A stretch of 64,000 nt of DNA from Notospermus geniculatus (Eukaryota > Nemertea > Pilidiophora > Heteronemertea > Lineidae): assembly GCA_002633025.1 (NCBI GenBank), contig NMRB01000005.1, positions 633,082 to 697,081 of the forward strand, read 5' to 3'. A program made the translations under genes and the position numbers. The notes beneath the pieces are model-generated. The model did no database searches, had not been told where the DNA came from, and saw only the letters and a list, made by a program, of their open reading frames with translations. Numbering within the stretch: the first letter of the stretch is position 1; each line of letters begins with the position of its first letter. Shown here piece by piece: positions 43,501 through 56,760 of the stretch.

Positions 43501-45781
43501 CTACAATGCATCACAATTTGGATGCTGGCATCCAACTTTTGTGTACCCATTGTAGACCGTAATGATCCCTTGAGTTGGTTAACGTCAGCAGGAAGCCTAA
43601 TAAGGTCCAATCATTTGACCATTGTTTCCTCAAATTTCTACTTAATGGTCTGTAGGCGAATGCTTGTAGCATAACTTAGGAGACCGTAGCATTCATGGAT
43701 CATGGAAGAATCCGTCCAAATCAAAAGTTTTAATCATTCCATTATTCAAGATCATTATCTACTTAGTTTGTTTTGAGTATCATTTGAAGTAACTCTCTGT
43801 GTTAGAGTTTTTTCACACAAGTTGGCTCCCAATGGGCCAAGCATGAGATAATTCATGTGGGGGGTTTTAAGTTATTTGAAGGGTTTGTAATATTCACTTA
43901 TTCATATTTTCATTATGCTGGTGCCTTTTGTACTTTCCTAATTGTGTTTATTACCAAATCAAACTTTCATAATTCAGATGAGTTTAATGGGAAATCAATT
44001 CAACAGCGGTATGATGTGATTTCTAGAGTTATCTTTCTTATTACTGTAAAGTACCTCGAGTGATATCACCACTTCATAGGTGGCAGCACTATCTGCAGTA
44101 AAGATTTATCATTCCAATACAGGAGCCATTTGGAGTTTGGTGATCTCTCTCAAAATGTCTCTAATGTATGAAACAAGAAATAAAGTTGTTCTCTTTTGTT
44201 TATACTATTTATTATTAGAACTATTTATCGAGGTAGATGACATTAGTGACTTGAATAAACTATTCAAATTGTATCATAAATGTTTGGTGGTTTTCTTTTC
44301 CTGCCCTTTCCCCACCTAACTTGTCTCCATCCCTCCCTCTGAGTACCGGTACATTTGTTATGCCTTGCAGGGACCAACAAAGCCAAAGTTGACTGGTTTG
44401 GTTTCACTTATAGTTCCTGTGCCTGAAACACAGAAAGGACAGGGAACCAGTAAGCTTACAGATCTACATTTCTTGCAAAGGCTTTGTGAATACTGCACTG
44501 AGTTTGAGGGATGGAGACCAACTGAGACACCTCCAGGACGTTCCGGCTTTAAGGACATCAAATTCATTCATTTCCTCCTAGAGAGCAGCACCAGTCACTT
44601 GTAGTTTGGAGGAATATTGCATGGTCTTTCGTTGTGCTGTAAATTTCTCCTGGTGCCACACCCACTTCTGTTGACATGTGCTGCTGAATGGGACATTCAC
44701 AACCGTCTCTGAAGATAAGAAAGACATGTCTGACCACCTGTTACACAGCTCTGACTTGGGGAGGACAAGTCCTCAACCAGCGCAAAGCTGCCCCCAGTAT
44801 TCAGGAATGATATATTCCACCCATGGCATAGATGATAGAGGAGAGGTGGTGATGACATGAGATTTGTTGTTGATCCTACCAGCAGCATTGGCAAACTTCC
44901 TTGGACAGTGGGTCACTTTGATAATGACATTGATGGAAGAATTTCCCGGCCATGTGGTCGGACAACGGAATCAAGACCCTCCCTCAAACCAGCGGTCATT
45001 TGTCATAGGCCCTATAAAAAGAAAACCCCCCTTGACACACCAGGCAGATCCCCCACTCTTGGGCGTAGTCCCAGGACATTTTCATCTCTTGCAACAAGTC
45101 CATGAGAGATGACTGACAGACCTGGGTGTGTGTCATGTTTAGGAAGGTAAGGGCGAATGTGGAACGGATATCAAACGCTATAACTAGCTGGTCCACTGCT
45201 CATATCTCTCACGTGGTGCTACTTCATGAAGCCACACATCGTCAAATTTATTTCTTTTACGTCGGCACCATGATCAGCTGATGCTGCTGATTCGTCACTT
45301 TCACTGGCGGCCGAAGCGTTCGTCGACGCAGATTTCACCATCAGTTTCTTCAGCCCTTATACCGAGACCTCTGTTTTTGTGAGGAAGGGAACTGGGAACC
45401 GAAGATGAGGCAATAAAAGTGTGTAGCCATCGAGTGTCACTGAGTCAGCAGCTGGTCATTGTAGGCCCGATTGTAGGATCGTCAGCAAGGTGGTGACAGC
45501 AGACACCATCCAGATGATGACAAGCCTGGCAAGACTTATAAGAGTGAACATGGTAAGTAGGGTAGGGGGCTTCCATTTCCAATCCATTTCATTCCTTCCA
45601 GACAGTCGTGCAAAAAGTCATAATGTCAGGGACTCAGTCATGACACCAGCAATCTTGCTTCCCTTATTCTAGGGTCCCCCCCCATTAGATTCAACTTACA
45701 CAAGACCTCCCTAGATTTCTGCGTCTTCAAGGGTTTCATGTTTGATTTTCAGTTGTAACAGAACTACATATTATGTATCAC

Positions 45782-45813
45782 CAAAAATAGAGTCGCTCAC
45801 TTATCTATTTTTG
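45782..45813. mobile_element. Micro fold-back element, 32 bp (unit 2)
   Basis: Unit 2 counterpart of 31806-31837, identical termini and GTATCAC flanks. Confidence 0.7.
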
Positions 45814-46974
45814 GTATCACCAAGTATTTGACCATTTAATCAAAGGAATGTTCAGCAAGAATTACCATTGTAGCAACATTTGCTTTAAATCTTTGACACT
45901 AAGATATAAAAACATAAACTGGCTAATCTCCAGTTGAAACCTAAGGAAAACATCACATGTACATTCTAACGAAACCAAAATTAACTGTTAGGCCCTTAGA
46001 GTGACTTAGCTTGTAAGCATTCACCCCTCAGGCGTGTTTGCTAAGGGAGACTTTTTGTCCTGTTAGCTAAAATGGGTCCTCTAATAAAATAGGAACATTA
46101 TTTGTTAGTTGGGCAAATAATGAGGTGGAGTGGACAAATTTTTTTTAGGTTGGAGTATTCTTGCGCATCGCTCCTGATGAAGTAAATCCCAGTATATTCT
46201 GTGGACCCTTCTCTAGGCCTACGCAGGATTAGGGCTAGTAGGGGTCCTTCTGAATGGCGTGGGTAATGGGCCATGTGACGTCCTTTCAGGAATAGGAAAG
46301 ACTGGTGACTAATTAATGGAAGTCGTTAAAGTCCGCACTATAAGGGGACAAGATCACTACATGAAGGGCCTGCGGAGTTTACACTTGTTTGTCATTCTAG
46401 TACATTCTTGTTCGGAATAGAGGACTCATTAATACTATACTGTTACAGAGTTTGGATAGCTGTACTACACTGTTAGGAACAGGTCCTGTTGTACGGAACC
46501 ATAGTATGTCAAGTTGATGTCGAGTACACTTGTCATGGCATAGAATTTCCCCTCAATTTTTGGAGGCAATACTCGATCATTACTATATGTCTACACACAA
46601 GTTTTTCTTTTTTCTTTGCTGCAGTTGTGTTGTTCATTTGGCACATGCGGAATTATAAGGGAATTTTCTCATTGGATAGTGATCAAGTTTTGAAACACAA
46701 CTCTGGTCATCCAAGTTATTAATGGTTGAGAGAGCATCCTGAGCTTGGATTCAATAGAATTCTGACACCAAGGGTGAATCTTGAATTCAGAAAGGGTAAG
46801 TACCACTCATTTTCCTGGCCTTAATTAAAGAGCAAGATTTGGGTGAAGGGAGTTGTATCATGAAGCGTTTTCCTTCTGTGTGGTGGACACAGCAATGACA
46901 AAATAGTTGAATAAACTGACAACAATGATGATCTCTTGCAAAAGCATCTGCTGTAGCAGGTTGTTTGTCTTTCA

Positions 46975-47470
46975 ATTGAGTAATGTTGGCAAGCTCCAGT
47001 GATTCATTACAATTGAGTAATGTTGGCCTCGTGTTAACTCCAGTGATTCAATACAGTTGAGTAATGTTGGCCTAGTGTTAAAACTCTAGCAGTTCATTAC
47101 AGTTGAGTGTTGAACTCTGGTGATTCATTACTTGAGTAATGATGGCCTAGTGTTAAAACTCCAGCGATTCGTTACAGTTGAGTGGTAAACTCTGGTGATT
47201 CATTAATTGAAGTGTTGGCCTTGTGTTGAAACTCCAGTGATTCATTACAGGTTAAACTCTGGTGATTCATACTTGAGTAATGTTGGCCTTCTGTTAAAAC
47301 TCCAGTGATTCATTACAGTTGAGTGTTAAACTCTGGTGATTCAATTTCATTACTGTTGGGTAATGTTGGCCTAGTGTTAAAACTCCAGTTATTCATTACA
47401 GTTGAGTAATGTTGGCCTATTATGAGTGCCAGTGAATTGAGTAATGTTGGCCTGGTGTTAAGCTAGAGTA
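46975..47470. repeat. Imperfect minisatellite (unit 2)
   Basis: Counterpart of 32985-33420 with extra and rearranged units, as expected of a length-variable array. Confidence 0.8.
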
Positions 47471-48454
47471 ACACATGCCTATTGAGTTATGTTCACCCAT
47501 GCCTTATTAAAGTTACAAGGTTAATGTTGGTGACATTTTGTATCATTGACATTCAAAGTAATGCATGTATGTAGAAAATCTGGCATCGATGGTACTTCTT
47601 ACACTTTTACATGAATGATTTAAGTCCTTATGAACACTTTCTGAGTGGCAAAACATGAATTATTTGGCATTAATGATGGCAAACCTTGCACAGGGTAAAT
47701 GCCTTGATTGTTTAGCGGCGAATTTGCTGCCAAAAGGCTGGAAATGGTTGAAAAGCCGTGCTACTTGGTTGCCAGCCTTTTTATGTATTTCCTGTTTTTG
47801 AGTGTTTTGGATTCATTCTTGCCCAATTTTGCATACATTCTGCTCAGATAATCAATGAGCGTTCAGTTTTTTGACAGGTTCTCACCCGTGTTTCATACTG
47901 GTGTGAATTGTGACAGGTCAATAGATAGAAAAAGGGAATTTTATGTGAAGTCTTCGTCATGATTCAGTGTTGTAGTAGATTGAGGGGAGCTGTGGATCAG
48001 ACAACATAGATAGATGACTACCGTTGAGTGTAGGTTTCATCAAGTTGTCAGCACTACTTAATGCCATAGCAGTGAAACTAATTTTATTTTCATGGACATC
48101 CTTCATCTCAAGGCAACTGTTGTCCTTATGAGAGCCTACCATGTATTTATTGTGCCAAACTTCATTGTATTTCTGGAATGTTAGTGAAATTTATTCATGA
48201 GATTTGCAACCTGACCTTGATTGCCATTGACATTTCTAATGATGTTATGGGAACTTGTTATTCAATAGGCCAACTGTTCACCTGATGCAGGGATGTAGAG
48301 AACACTTAGGGCCTACCCTGCAAATAAAATGCAGTTGCTGATTTGGAAGGGAGTCTGTTTTTTAATTTAATATGTTTTAACAATAGTTATACAGTTTGAT
48401 GATCATTGCATATTGTGCAGAATTTGTTGTACCTCGCAAGTTATTTTAATAGGC

Positions 48455-48502
48455 CCTACGTGTACATGTACATAATTAACTACATGTACATGTACGTGTA
48501 GT
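48455..48502. repeat. TACATGTAC near-palindrome, unit 2 only
   Basis: About 46-bp inverted repeat (CTACGTGTACATGTACAT.. / ..ACATGTACATGTACGTGTAG around TTAATTA). Unit 1 has only the right arm near 35620. Confidence 0.7.
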
Positions 48503-50703
48503 TAATTATGTCACTGCATCTATACTAGTGAACTTTCCCACACTTTATTATGAATGAAGAATTCAAGTCATACCGTATTAGGAAATTCCAATAGAGTCTA
48601 TTTAGGGATAGGTTTTTACTCAAAATACACCTGATATTAAATTATTTTCCAATTAGTTACCACAGTAGTCAGATAAGCCAGGCCTAAGCACATTACCATG
48701 CAGTGTCATGCATTAAACCAGTAAATTGTAAACTAGGCCCACTGAATTTTTACAAAGCCCTTTTTCATTGTTACTTTGTTGTATTATTATTACACGGAAG
48801 GAATTCTGCTTAATTACACTTATCATGGTTCACTGTTTTTCTCTTTGGCTGTTGCCATTGGAGTATATATATTGTAGACCTGCTTAATAGAATAATCCTG
48901 TTAAGTATGCAGATTACCAATTGTTATATCCAAAAGCCATATTTGGAATTTCCTCCTGATGCGGTGGCCATTTTGTGGTCACTTGAGTCAAATAGTATTT
49001 TCAGGTTAAAATGGCCCAAGAATAACAAAATATCTTAGGGTAAAGGAAAGGCTATGGAACTGTAGGTTGGAATTTGTGATGTCATGCTTGGATCACTGTG
49101 AATCAATCAGACCTGAAAGTGTCTAGCTTTGTGTTACTGGACTTATAAACTACATGTAGTCTAGGTAACCGGCACAACATATTTTCACCGTTCCGTGTTT
49201 TCCATGGGCCAGTCTATATTTGTAGCTTCACAAGGGTCCTTATTGCTAACAGCAATTAGCTGTTTCCCTTTTGTCTCTTGTTGCATAACACTAGATACAT
49301 ATCGATTTTCCATTAGAACAGTCATTTCTATAAAGGCTGAGCTATAGTAAGTGGTTACATAAGTCATACAGTGGTGTGATGCCATTAGCATTTGGAGCAA
49401 ATGTAGTGTAAATGGAAAAGGTACCACATAGAATGCACAAATGAGATTTTACTCTCAAACAGCAGGAGTTGCTTTTGGTACGGGTATCTTGTCAATGTAG
49501 AAAAGCTGGATTTGGAGAAATTTTCTGTTGTGGTAAAAATGTAAGTGTTTTTTAAATTTTGTTTCAAGATTGTTCTTTCATTGTCAATTTCTGGAATACC
49601 ATTTAGTTAATCCATTTTTCAAAATGACCAAACTCGGGTACTCTAACACAAGTTGTTGATAATAGCCTTGAAGTTTGTCAATTTTGATGTAGTTGCATTC
49701 GAATACTTCATGAAGTTTACTTCTGATATTCCAGCCCTTCGGAACATCTGCCCTAAACCTCCCATATCAGTATTTAGTTCCTGTAATAACTTAACAATAC
49801 ATTTATCAATTTTTTATGACTTAAGTTTTGGTGTAACTTGGAACTAATGTTCCAGTTAATTATTAATTTGTTTAAACAGTAGGAATTTGGTAACAAAGCA
49901 TTCTAACTAAGTGGAATCCTTTATGTCTAAATTAAGTTTTGTCTTGACTTCAATGGTGGGAGCCACTGTCAATATTCAGCACTTCTCTCTCTGGCAAAAA
50001 GCATCCAAACCGGTTTAATCCATGTGTTGTTATGAATGTGAGATTTATTTGAAATTATGCCAAAATATCCATTTGGAGTGGGGTGTGAATCAGGCATGTC
50101 AGGGGCTGGTTTCTATGGCTGAATTGTTTAGACCATTTCCCCAATTGAAGAACAATCCCAACTGTACTATAACTCACTTTTCAGTTCTGCACTCACTTAA
50201 CACTCACTTAACCAAGAAATCTCGGTACCGGTAATGCATAAGCACTGAAGATTTCCTTATTGTTTTTCATCAAATTGAAAAGATCATCGTTCAATTCCTT
50301 TAGTATTTTATCTCTAATGGGGCCTACACATTTAGTCCTGGATTATCACAATTTCCAGCCTATTCCTTTATCTTGTCTTTGGTAAACACACCCGTTGTTG
50401 TCTGTTAATAGTCTTCAAATGGATCATCCTTCATTAATCAGGTTAATCCATTTATCCCTCATGTAATCACACTTTATATTTGAAAAGATATTTCATCTTC
50501 TTTATTAGTAAATCTATATCTATCTCATTTAAATCGTCTTTATCTGCTCTGTTTTGGCATGATCCTGATGATAAAATGTTGTGATAAAATGTGTAATGGT
50601 CTTCCTGTTTGGGAAACCCTACAATTCCATTGAAGTTCTGGATGGTTGAGGAGACCACATTTTAGTTTCTGTAGGTAGGTGTGATAAACTCTATTCTTTA
50701 TCT

Positions 50704-51020
50704 GGCAAAAGCCATTCAGCTTGTCAGTTTTCATATGTCCTTTTTTGGCCAAAGCCGTATAGCTTGTCAGTTTTCCTATGTCCTTATATGGTCAAAGCCA
50801 TACAGCTTGTCAGTTTTCCTATGTCCTTATATGGCCAAAGCCATACAGCTTGTCAGTTTTTCTATGTCCTTATGTGGTCAAAGCCATTTAGTTTGTCAGT
50901 TTTCCTATGTCCTTATATGGTCAAAGCCATACAGCTTGTCAGTTTTCCTATGTCCTTATATGGTCAGAGCCATACAGCTTATCAGTTTTCCTATGTCCTT
51001 ATATGGTCAGAGCCATACAG
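50704..51020. repeat. 43-bp minisatellite
   Basis: About seven tandem copies of a 43-bp unit containing CATACAGCTTGTCAGTTTTC and CTATGTCCTTATATGGTCAA. Because 43 is not a multiple of three, it opens repetitive frames of 119 and 90 codons, which are not genes. Confidence 0.92.
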
Positions 51021-51824
51021 CATGTCAGTTGTCTAGGTAATGTCAGTTGTCTAGGTTTTACCATTTGTCTGTAGCTTGAAACCATTGAGCATTGTCAAAT
51101 TCTGTTGTCATTTTCTCTGGACTCTGGCTCAAGCAATTCAGTAAAACGTGTGATATAAACAATGTTTCTCTTTGTTGCCCATTTTGTTTGAGGGTGACTC
51201 CAGTCCAAGGCCTGTAACAGTCTTGCAAACATCCTTTTTCACCATCCAACAAAAGGCTTGATGTGTAGTGATCAAGTTAGAGAAACATCCATTCAGAGTG
51301 TCAAAATGGTTCATGCCTCTTCACTCACTCAACCCTGGGATAGGAACAGCGTGTGGCAGTACTTTCACCACTTTGCTTCTTACTGAATTGGTGTTAAGTG
51401 TCGCGAAAATAGATTCAGCTGCCAACCTTTTTTTCAAAGCCAGTCTTTTTTGGATTTTGAGCAGTTAAAAAGAGTCCCACAGTGGCAGAAGAGGGACTTC
51501 CATTCTTGTCTCATAAAACGTGTTCATACTCAAAGAGCAGTATCATGGCTTCATGACAGATGGTGAGATCAAGAGGCTTCGCCAGTTCCAGTTGGTTGTA
51601 TCTAATTTTTTGCAAGTCACATCTGTATGATTCAGAAGTACTGTAATGATACTTGAAATACCATTTTCAAGTTGGCAGGCATTCTGGAAGTGACTCCTTT
51701 TCATGGTACAGGAGCATGAATAGTCTGATATTTAATTATTATAGAGATAGCCGTGTTGATCGTTGAATGAATGAGAAGAAATGAAATAGGTAACACCGTC
51801 TTTTGAATCAACTTGGTTGTATTG

Positions 51825-51862
51825 AGACAAGCTTTCGACCCTATCGGGCCTTCATCAGGTCT
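51825..51862 (-). ncRNA. Hammerhead-ribozyme-like motif (left arm)
   Basis: Mirror copy of 51965-52002 on the minus strand, identical because the arms are complementary. Confidence 0.4.
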
Positions 51863-51964
51863 GAGGAAAATCATGACAACAGGAGTAGGCCTATACACCA
51901 CATATGTATGTATGTACAGGAGTAGTCACCACATATGTATACTCCTGTTGTCATGATTTTCCTC

Positions 51965-52002
51965 AGACCTGATGAAGGCCCGATAGGGTCGAAAGCTTGT
52001 CT
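51965..52002 (+). ncRNA. Hammerhead-ribozyme-like motif (right arm)
   Basis: Order: AGAC, CTGATGA (51969-51975), one extra A, GGCCC-GATA-GGGTC, GAAA (51991-51994), GC, TT, GTCT. AGAC/GTCT forms stem I, GGCCC/GGGTC stem II, and G-C a minimal stem III, with the scissile bond predicted after 51998. The extra A between CTGATGA and stem II departs from consensus. Confidence 0.4.
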
Positions 52003-52748
52003 CAATACAACCAAGTTGATTCAAAAGACGGTGTTACCTATTTCATTTCTTCTCATAGTCTGATATTTGGAGGAGTGGTGTTGATGTCCAGTTTGCCTCT
52101 TCACCACCAGTCTCCTGTCACATGGGGGTTCAAGTCACATCTGTATGTGTACTGTCACCAGCTGGAGTCGGGAGTCATTCCTCAACATTTGATTATGGTG
52201 TGTGAAAATGGGGAGCTTTCAAGTCAAGCTTGGCTTTGAGAGGAGGCATATTCATGGTGTCGAAAGTTGCGTGCACACTGCAAGCAAAACGGTGAAGCGA
52301 AGCAAAGAAAATTTCGCCAAGTGATGTGGGGCCGGGATCCAATGAATGCTGAGGTTGTCACGGGCTGTGTCGCATGTGAAGTTGTGCACCATTTGGTGTG
52401 TTGCTTTCTTTCAGATGTCTTTAGGCAAGGGTGAGACCTTCCTGACACTTGCAACAATTGTTACTCATCTGGTCAATTATACATTGTTTGTTTTCAACAA
52501 TACATTGCATTCAATCTTATTTGTCTTGTTGAATGGCCGGATTTATCAGGACATAGGGGCCTAATCCAATCCAAAATATGCACAACTATTGAAATTACCA
52601 CCTGTTGGACATAATGCCCTCTGCACAGATTTGCTTTGCCTGGGGTCAATGCATATCTATTTGAGTGAAAAAGTGGTCAATGGGTTGGTTTATGAGCCAG
52701 GCAGGGAAATTTTCGTAGTTCAAGTGAGTTGTTTCATTTGTCTGAGGA

Positions 52749-53008
52749 AGATTTCATAGTTTTAGTGGAAGCTTTTATTGGAGTGATTTCTCATAGTTTT
52801 AGTGGAAGCTTTCATTGGAGTGATTTCTCATAGTTTTAGTGGAAGCTTTTATTGGAGTGATTTCTCATAGTTTTAGTGGAAGCTTTTATTGGAGTGAGTT
52901 CTCATAGTTTTAGTGGAAGCTTTTATTGGAGTGATTTCTCATAGTTTTAGTGGAAGCTTTTATTGGAGTGATTCTCATCGTTTGAGTGGAAGCTTTTATT
53001 GGAGTGAT
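52749..53008. repeat. 37-bp minisatellite
   Basis: Six to seven tandem copies of a 37-bp unit with CATAGTTTTAGTGGAAGCTT and ATTGGAGTGATTTCT. Confidence 0.92.
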
Positions 53009-53211
53009 TTCTTGGCTTGCTCCTGGGAGGTTGGCTGTGGTGAAGTCACAAGAAGGATCCGTGGCTTAACTGATCGAGATATCTGAAGCCCTTACTCTAC
53101 TGGGAGTCTACAGTGGATTCTTGCCTTGCTCGTGGGAGGCAGATACTGAAAAAGTAAGTTACAAGGATGATTTTAAACTCTCCTGATGCAGATTTCACAC
53201 GCCCTTGCTTA

Positions 53212-53458
53212 ATAGACCATTCTCAAATTCCCAGATCTGCGCACTTCCTCCGAACTTTCAACCATAACCTCGATCTGAAACCGGGTGACGTGACGCAATC
53301 CATTATTCAGCAATGGTCGAGTCTGACGTAATGTCTTCGACGTCACTGTCGCGGGGCTGTCTGCGTCATGTCATTCAGCTTCAGACCGAGGTTATGGTTG
53401 AAATTTCGGCGGAAGTGCACAGATATTTCTCGTTTGCGTCAATTTGAGAACGGTCTAT
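53212..53458. mobile_element. MITE (ATAGACCATTCTCAAATT ends)
   Basis: 247-bp fold-back with ends ATAGACCATTCTCAAATT and AATTTGAGAACGGTCTAT; interior CATAACCTCGATCTGAAAC / TTCAGACCGAGGTTATG. Related to 1837-2040. Confidence 0.8.
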
Positions 53459-53459
53459 A

Positions 53460-56416
53460 CATGTATATATTTCATAAACAGACTTTGAAGACATTGAAGT
53501 GCACTCAAATTCAAAACATTGGACGTAGCATGTAGGCCCCTACCTTATCTTTTTACTTTGTGACACTGAATGTACAATCTTACTTTTGCCTGAACTGATA
53601 TCAATACAGTCACTTCCTTCATTAAATTCTCAGCATTGCTTGAAAGAAAACGAATAATCCCCTCTCATGGGTTTTGGAGGACATCAAGGTATCGCATTTA
53701 ATTGCATTGTTGGCAACACAACCGAGAATGAAACCAATTGGAAGTGATCAGGAATTAGTTGTATCATGAAAATCCGTTCCTTCATGATAGTTCATTGAAG
53801 TGTTCAGTTATCACCCTCTATCTCAAATAGCTTGGAGCAAGGAGGTCAAAATATACAAATATTTTTATTGTTGGTGATTCACTTTGATGCTCAATATTGA
53901 GAATGTTGGACAAGTCTGAACTTTCCCATGACCGTCCAAAAGCATGCAATTAAAACTCTGTGAGCTGCCGACAGGTTGCCTATCATGACAACACGCAGAA
54001 GAAATGTGTTGATGTATTACAAAATGATGCTCCATCTTTTATTGAAAGAGAAGTCTATCCCTCACTTCCTTTGATAAGTGGTACCAACAACAAAAGCACC
54101 CCTCAAGTGGATCACTTTCTGTCGACTGGTTTACCGATAAAACTTCAAAGACATCACAATTACGTCATTATGATTCAAGAAGTAGCTGAACAAAATATCC
54201 CGGAATGTGAAACCTGGAGGGGAGAAGGGTGGACCAATCAGGGTCATGTGATATGAAACTTCTGAAACTTTTATGACTCCGAAGTAAAGACCAGTGGTGT
54301 TTAGGAATGCAGGGAGGTGCTTGTGGTTTCTGCCTCAAGGGTAATCTAAGTATGACGAATCTCAAAATAGTTATTCAACCATCAAACTTTTGTTGCTGGT
54401 AGCAGGTATGCCCCCTGAAGCATCCTCCCCTTTTGCCTCAACAATCGCTGCATATGTTACAATAAAAATATGAGTTTTCAACAAAAGTGTTCAAACCTTG
54501 ACCTTGCCAATTCAAATGCCCTTTATATCGCCACATTGTTGAAAATGATATTCTCCTAAACTTACAAATGTATCCAACAATCAACGCTTTTCATATGAAG
54601 TATTTCAGATTTGTCAAGTATTCTTCTGTGTTTAGTTCTTTCAATTAGTTGACATGAGTATTGGATGCAACCATATAGAATTTCCCTGCCCTGTGTCCGA
54701 AGAACGACCCGTGCACCCCCAGACCTGAGACAGAATGACCCATGCACCCCCAGACCTCCAGCACAATGGATGAGCTCAACCCTCTTAGCGCCTTAGTCAA
54801 CCATGATAGTTTGTGAATTGTTTACATTGTCCTCTTTGCTCGGTGATTGTCCTGCCGATGTAGGAGGGGAGATACGGTGGTATGAATGTCATCAATGACT
54901 ACCAGTATTGAGATTATTCTGGCTGAGTTTCATAGGTGGCAGGCTGTTGATGCATATTGAAACGTGTGTTCAGTGTAGTTTTATCGACACTTGTGGATCA
55001 CTGCGATTTGGAGCTGATGCTTTGGAATTTCGTGAAAGGTAGGTAAATGTATCTTTCTCTTGATTCAGTGGTAATCCTGGTGTAACTCCGTTAGTTGGAC
55101 TCCTCTTTCTTAGTTTTGGAAGTTTTACTAGTTCACTTTCTTCTGAGGGAACTTTTGGTCGGAGGGGTACTGTGTCATGGCTGTGTATCCATAGACTGGG
55201 TCTTGATGAAGTTACTATCTAATTACTCTTGTCAATGAAGTAGATTAGATTTAATGACCACACGCTAATTGGAATACCGGTATTTGAGGGATTTGTGTCA
55301 CGTAGCTTGGCTGAGACTTGCGTGTCCATCATTGATGTGGTCATCAACTTCCACAACAAGCATCATGCCAGGCGTGGAGGATCTGGACCTTCTGCAATGA
55401 TACAGCTCATGATCTCCAAAACAGGAGATTTTGATGTCGCCTGGGATTCAATGCAAAGTAGCACGCTGCTTCTCTCAAGACATGCATCACTTTCTGGCTT
55501 ACTGGTTGAACTGCGTTTTTGCCTTAACATCTTCAATGGAAGGGCATTCTCATGTCCATGCCAGGCCCTTGTCTTTGGAACAAGCTCATCACAGAGTTGT
55601 TCCTTTTGGGAGTTTCTAAAAACCATTTTGTTCTGGATTAGTTTCAGTCTTTTTTTCTGGAACGTGTGCTAGCAATGACAGTTCATTGTTATCATCATCA
55701 TTTCTTGATAGTATGAAGACCAAATCACTAAAAGTCTGCACCTTTTGTCAGCGTTTTCCGTGTAATACACAGCCGCTTATCATCCCATTTTGTGAGACAA
55801 TGAAAACAGTCGGAGTCCCCTCAACTGTTGAGCAGATGAGACAACAGAATCTCCAGCTGCTTGTCCTTGTTCAACGGTTCCAACTGACACGAGTACAGCA
55901 TCTGGTCAGTTCATCCAATCTTATGTTTAACACAATATTTGAGAGACAATGAATAGAAGTCATTGGGAACAGAGGTACTATGATACGTTCAAGTGATACT
56001 CTCCCAAGGGGTGAATGGCCCTGCTGGCATCTGGCACGGGGCGATTCTAAATGAGATATATACATGAAAAAAGTTGAAACCAATTCACCTAATGTTTACG
56101 GTTTCTTGTTGATTTTGTGGTCGACGGTTATATTATTGAAAGTATTGAAGGTGAATTTATTGAATTTTCAAGTTGTTTGAGCTTCAAACTGAATGTAAAA
56201 CACTTGAAATGAAAGTGGAAGTTGTGTTGTGGTGCAGCCAAGCACTTGGATGAAGAATGCTCCTGGTTTGAATCTGTGTTGGCATGCCGGATGGTCTGAC
56301 CCTTGTTCTGGTGTCTGCAGAAGGATGAGAACCAGTCTCCAGGGAATGGTATAATCACATGAGGAACTGCATGGGTGTCAGGCATCTGGAACGGCTGAAG
56401 ACCTTATGCCACCAAC
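53460..56416. other. No firm gene
   Basis: Frame 53978-54256 (plus; after an AG at 53976-53977; contains DVLQNDAPSFIEREVYPSLP) and frame 55295-55672 (plus) are open but match nothing I recognise. Either could be a lone exon or chance. Confidence 0.4.
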
Positions 56417-56548
56417 CAGGGGTGGCCGCATAGAAACTCCGCTAGTGCTCCGACAGCCTATCGGTGTTAAAATGCATGGAAAAATGTACAGCACTATCGG
56501 CAGAAGGGCTCCGCTAGCGCTAGCGGAGTTTCTGTGCGGCCACCCCTG
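56417..56548. mobile_element. MITE (CAGGGGTGGCCGC ends), hAT-like
   Basis: 132-bp fold-back, ends CAGGGGTGGCCGCATAGAAA and TTTCTGTGCGGCCACCCCTG, with about 30-bp arms. CAGGGGTGG ends are typical of hAT non-autonomous elements. Confidence 0.8.
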
Positions 56549-56760
56549 GTCTCTGGAATGACTGCCAACCAGGCCCTCTGGAATGGCAAAAAGCCTTAGC
56601 AGCCAACCAGGTATATCTGCATGGAATGCCTGTCAACCAGGCATTGGAATGCCTGCCAACCAGGTCCCCTGGAATGGCAAAAGGCCTTAGCAGCCAACTA
56701 GGTATATCTGGAATGCGTGCCAACCAGGCATCTGGAGTGGCAAAGTAAGACCTTATGTCT
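56549..56760. repeat. About 100-bp tandem repeat
   Basis: Two-plus imperfect units combining TGGAATGCCTGCCAACCAGG and GGCCTTAGCAGCCAACCAGG. Followed by a hairpin CAACCAACCCTAC / GTAGGGTTGGTTG (56760-56800). Confidence 0.75.

Larger units (their letters stand above)
43310..46974. other. Unit 2 downstream sequence
   Basis: Counterpart of 28911-32985. Plus-strand frame 44365-44604 and minus-strand frame 45196-44996 look protein-like but are not kept in frame in unit 1, so no gene is called. Confidence 0.5.
37294..49935. repeat. Direct duplication D4, unit 2 (about 12.6 kb)
   Basis: Second copy. It lacks the CH domains (break in exon i) and the terminal exon (replaced by 42748-43307). Sequence after 49935 is unique. 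Confidence 0.93.
51771..52056. mobile_element. 117-bp inverted repeat, Penelope-like candidate
   Basis: Arms 51771-51887 and 51940-52056 are complementary over 117 bp, around a 52-bp spacer. Each arm contains CTGATGA, a 5-bp stem with GATA loop, then GAAA, the order of a hammerhead ribozyme core. Hammerheads are known from termini of Penelope-like elements (family knowledge); assignment to that class is inference. Confidence 0.5.
49936..53211. other. Non-coding, minisatellite-rich
   Basis: No gene recognised. Contains the 43-bp and 37-bp arrays and the large inverted repeat listed below; remaining sequence is AT-rich without conserved frames. Confidence 0.6.

Noticed and set aside
50704-51020. 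CRISPR-like array (regular repeats)
   Set aside because: Units are contiguous with no unique spacers and the genome is eukaryotic; it is a minisatellite.
55295-55672. 125-codon plus-strand frame
   Set aside because: Starts without context; ends in a Phe/Trp/Leu-rich run typical of T-rich non-coding DNA. Mentioned only as an open frame.
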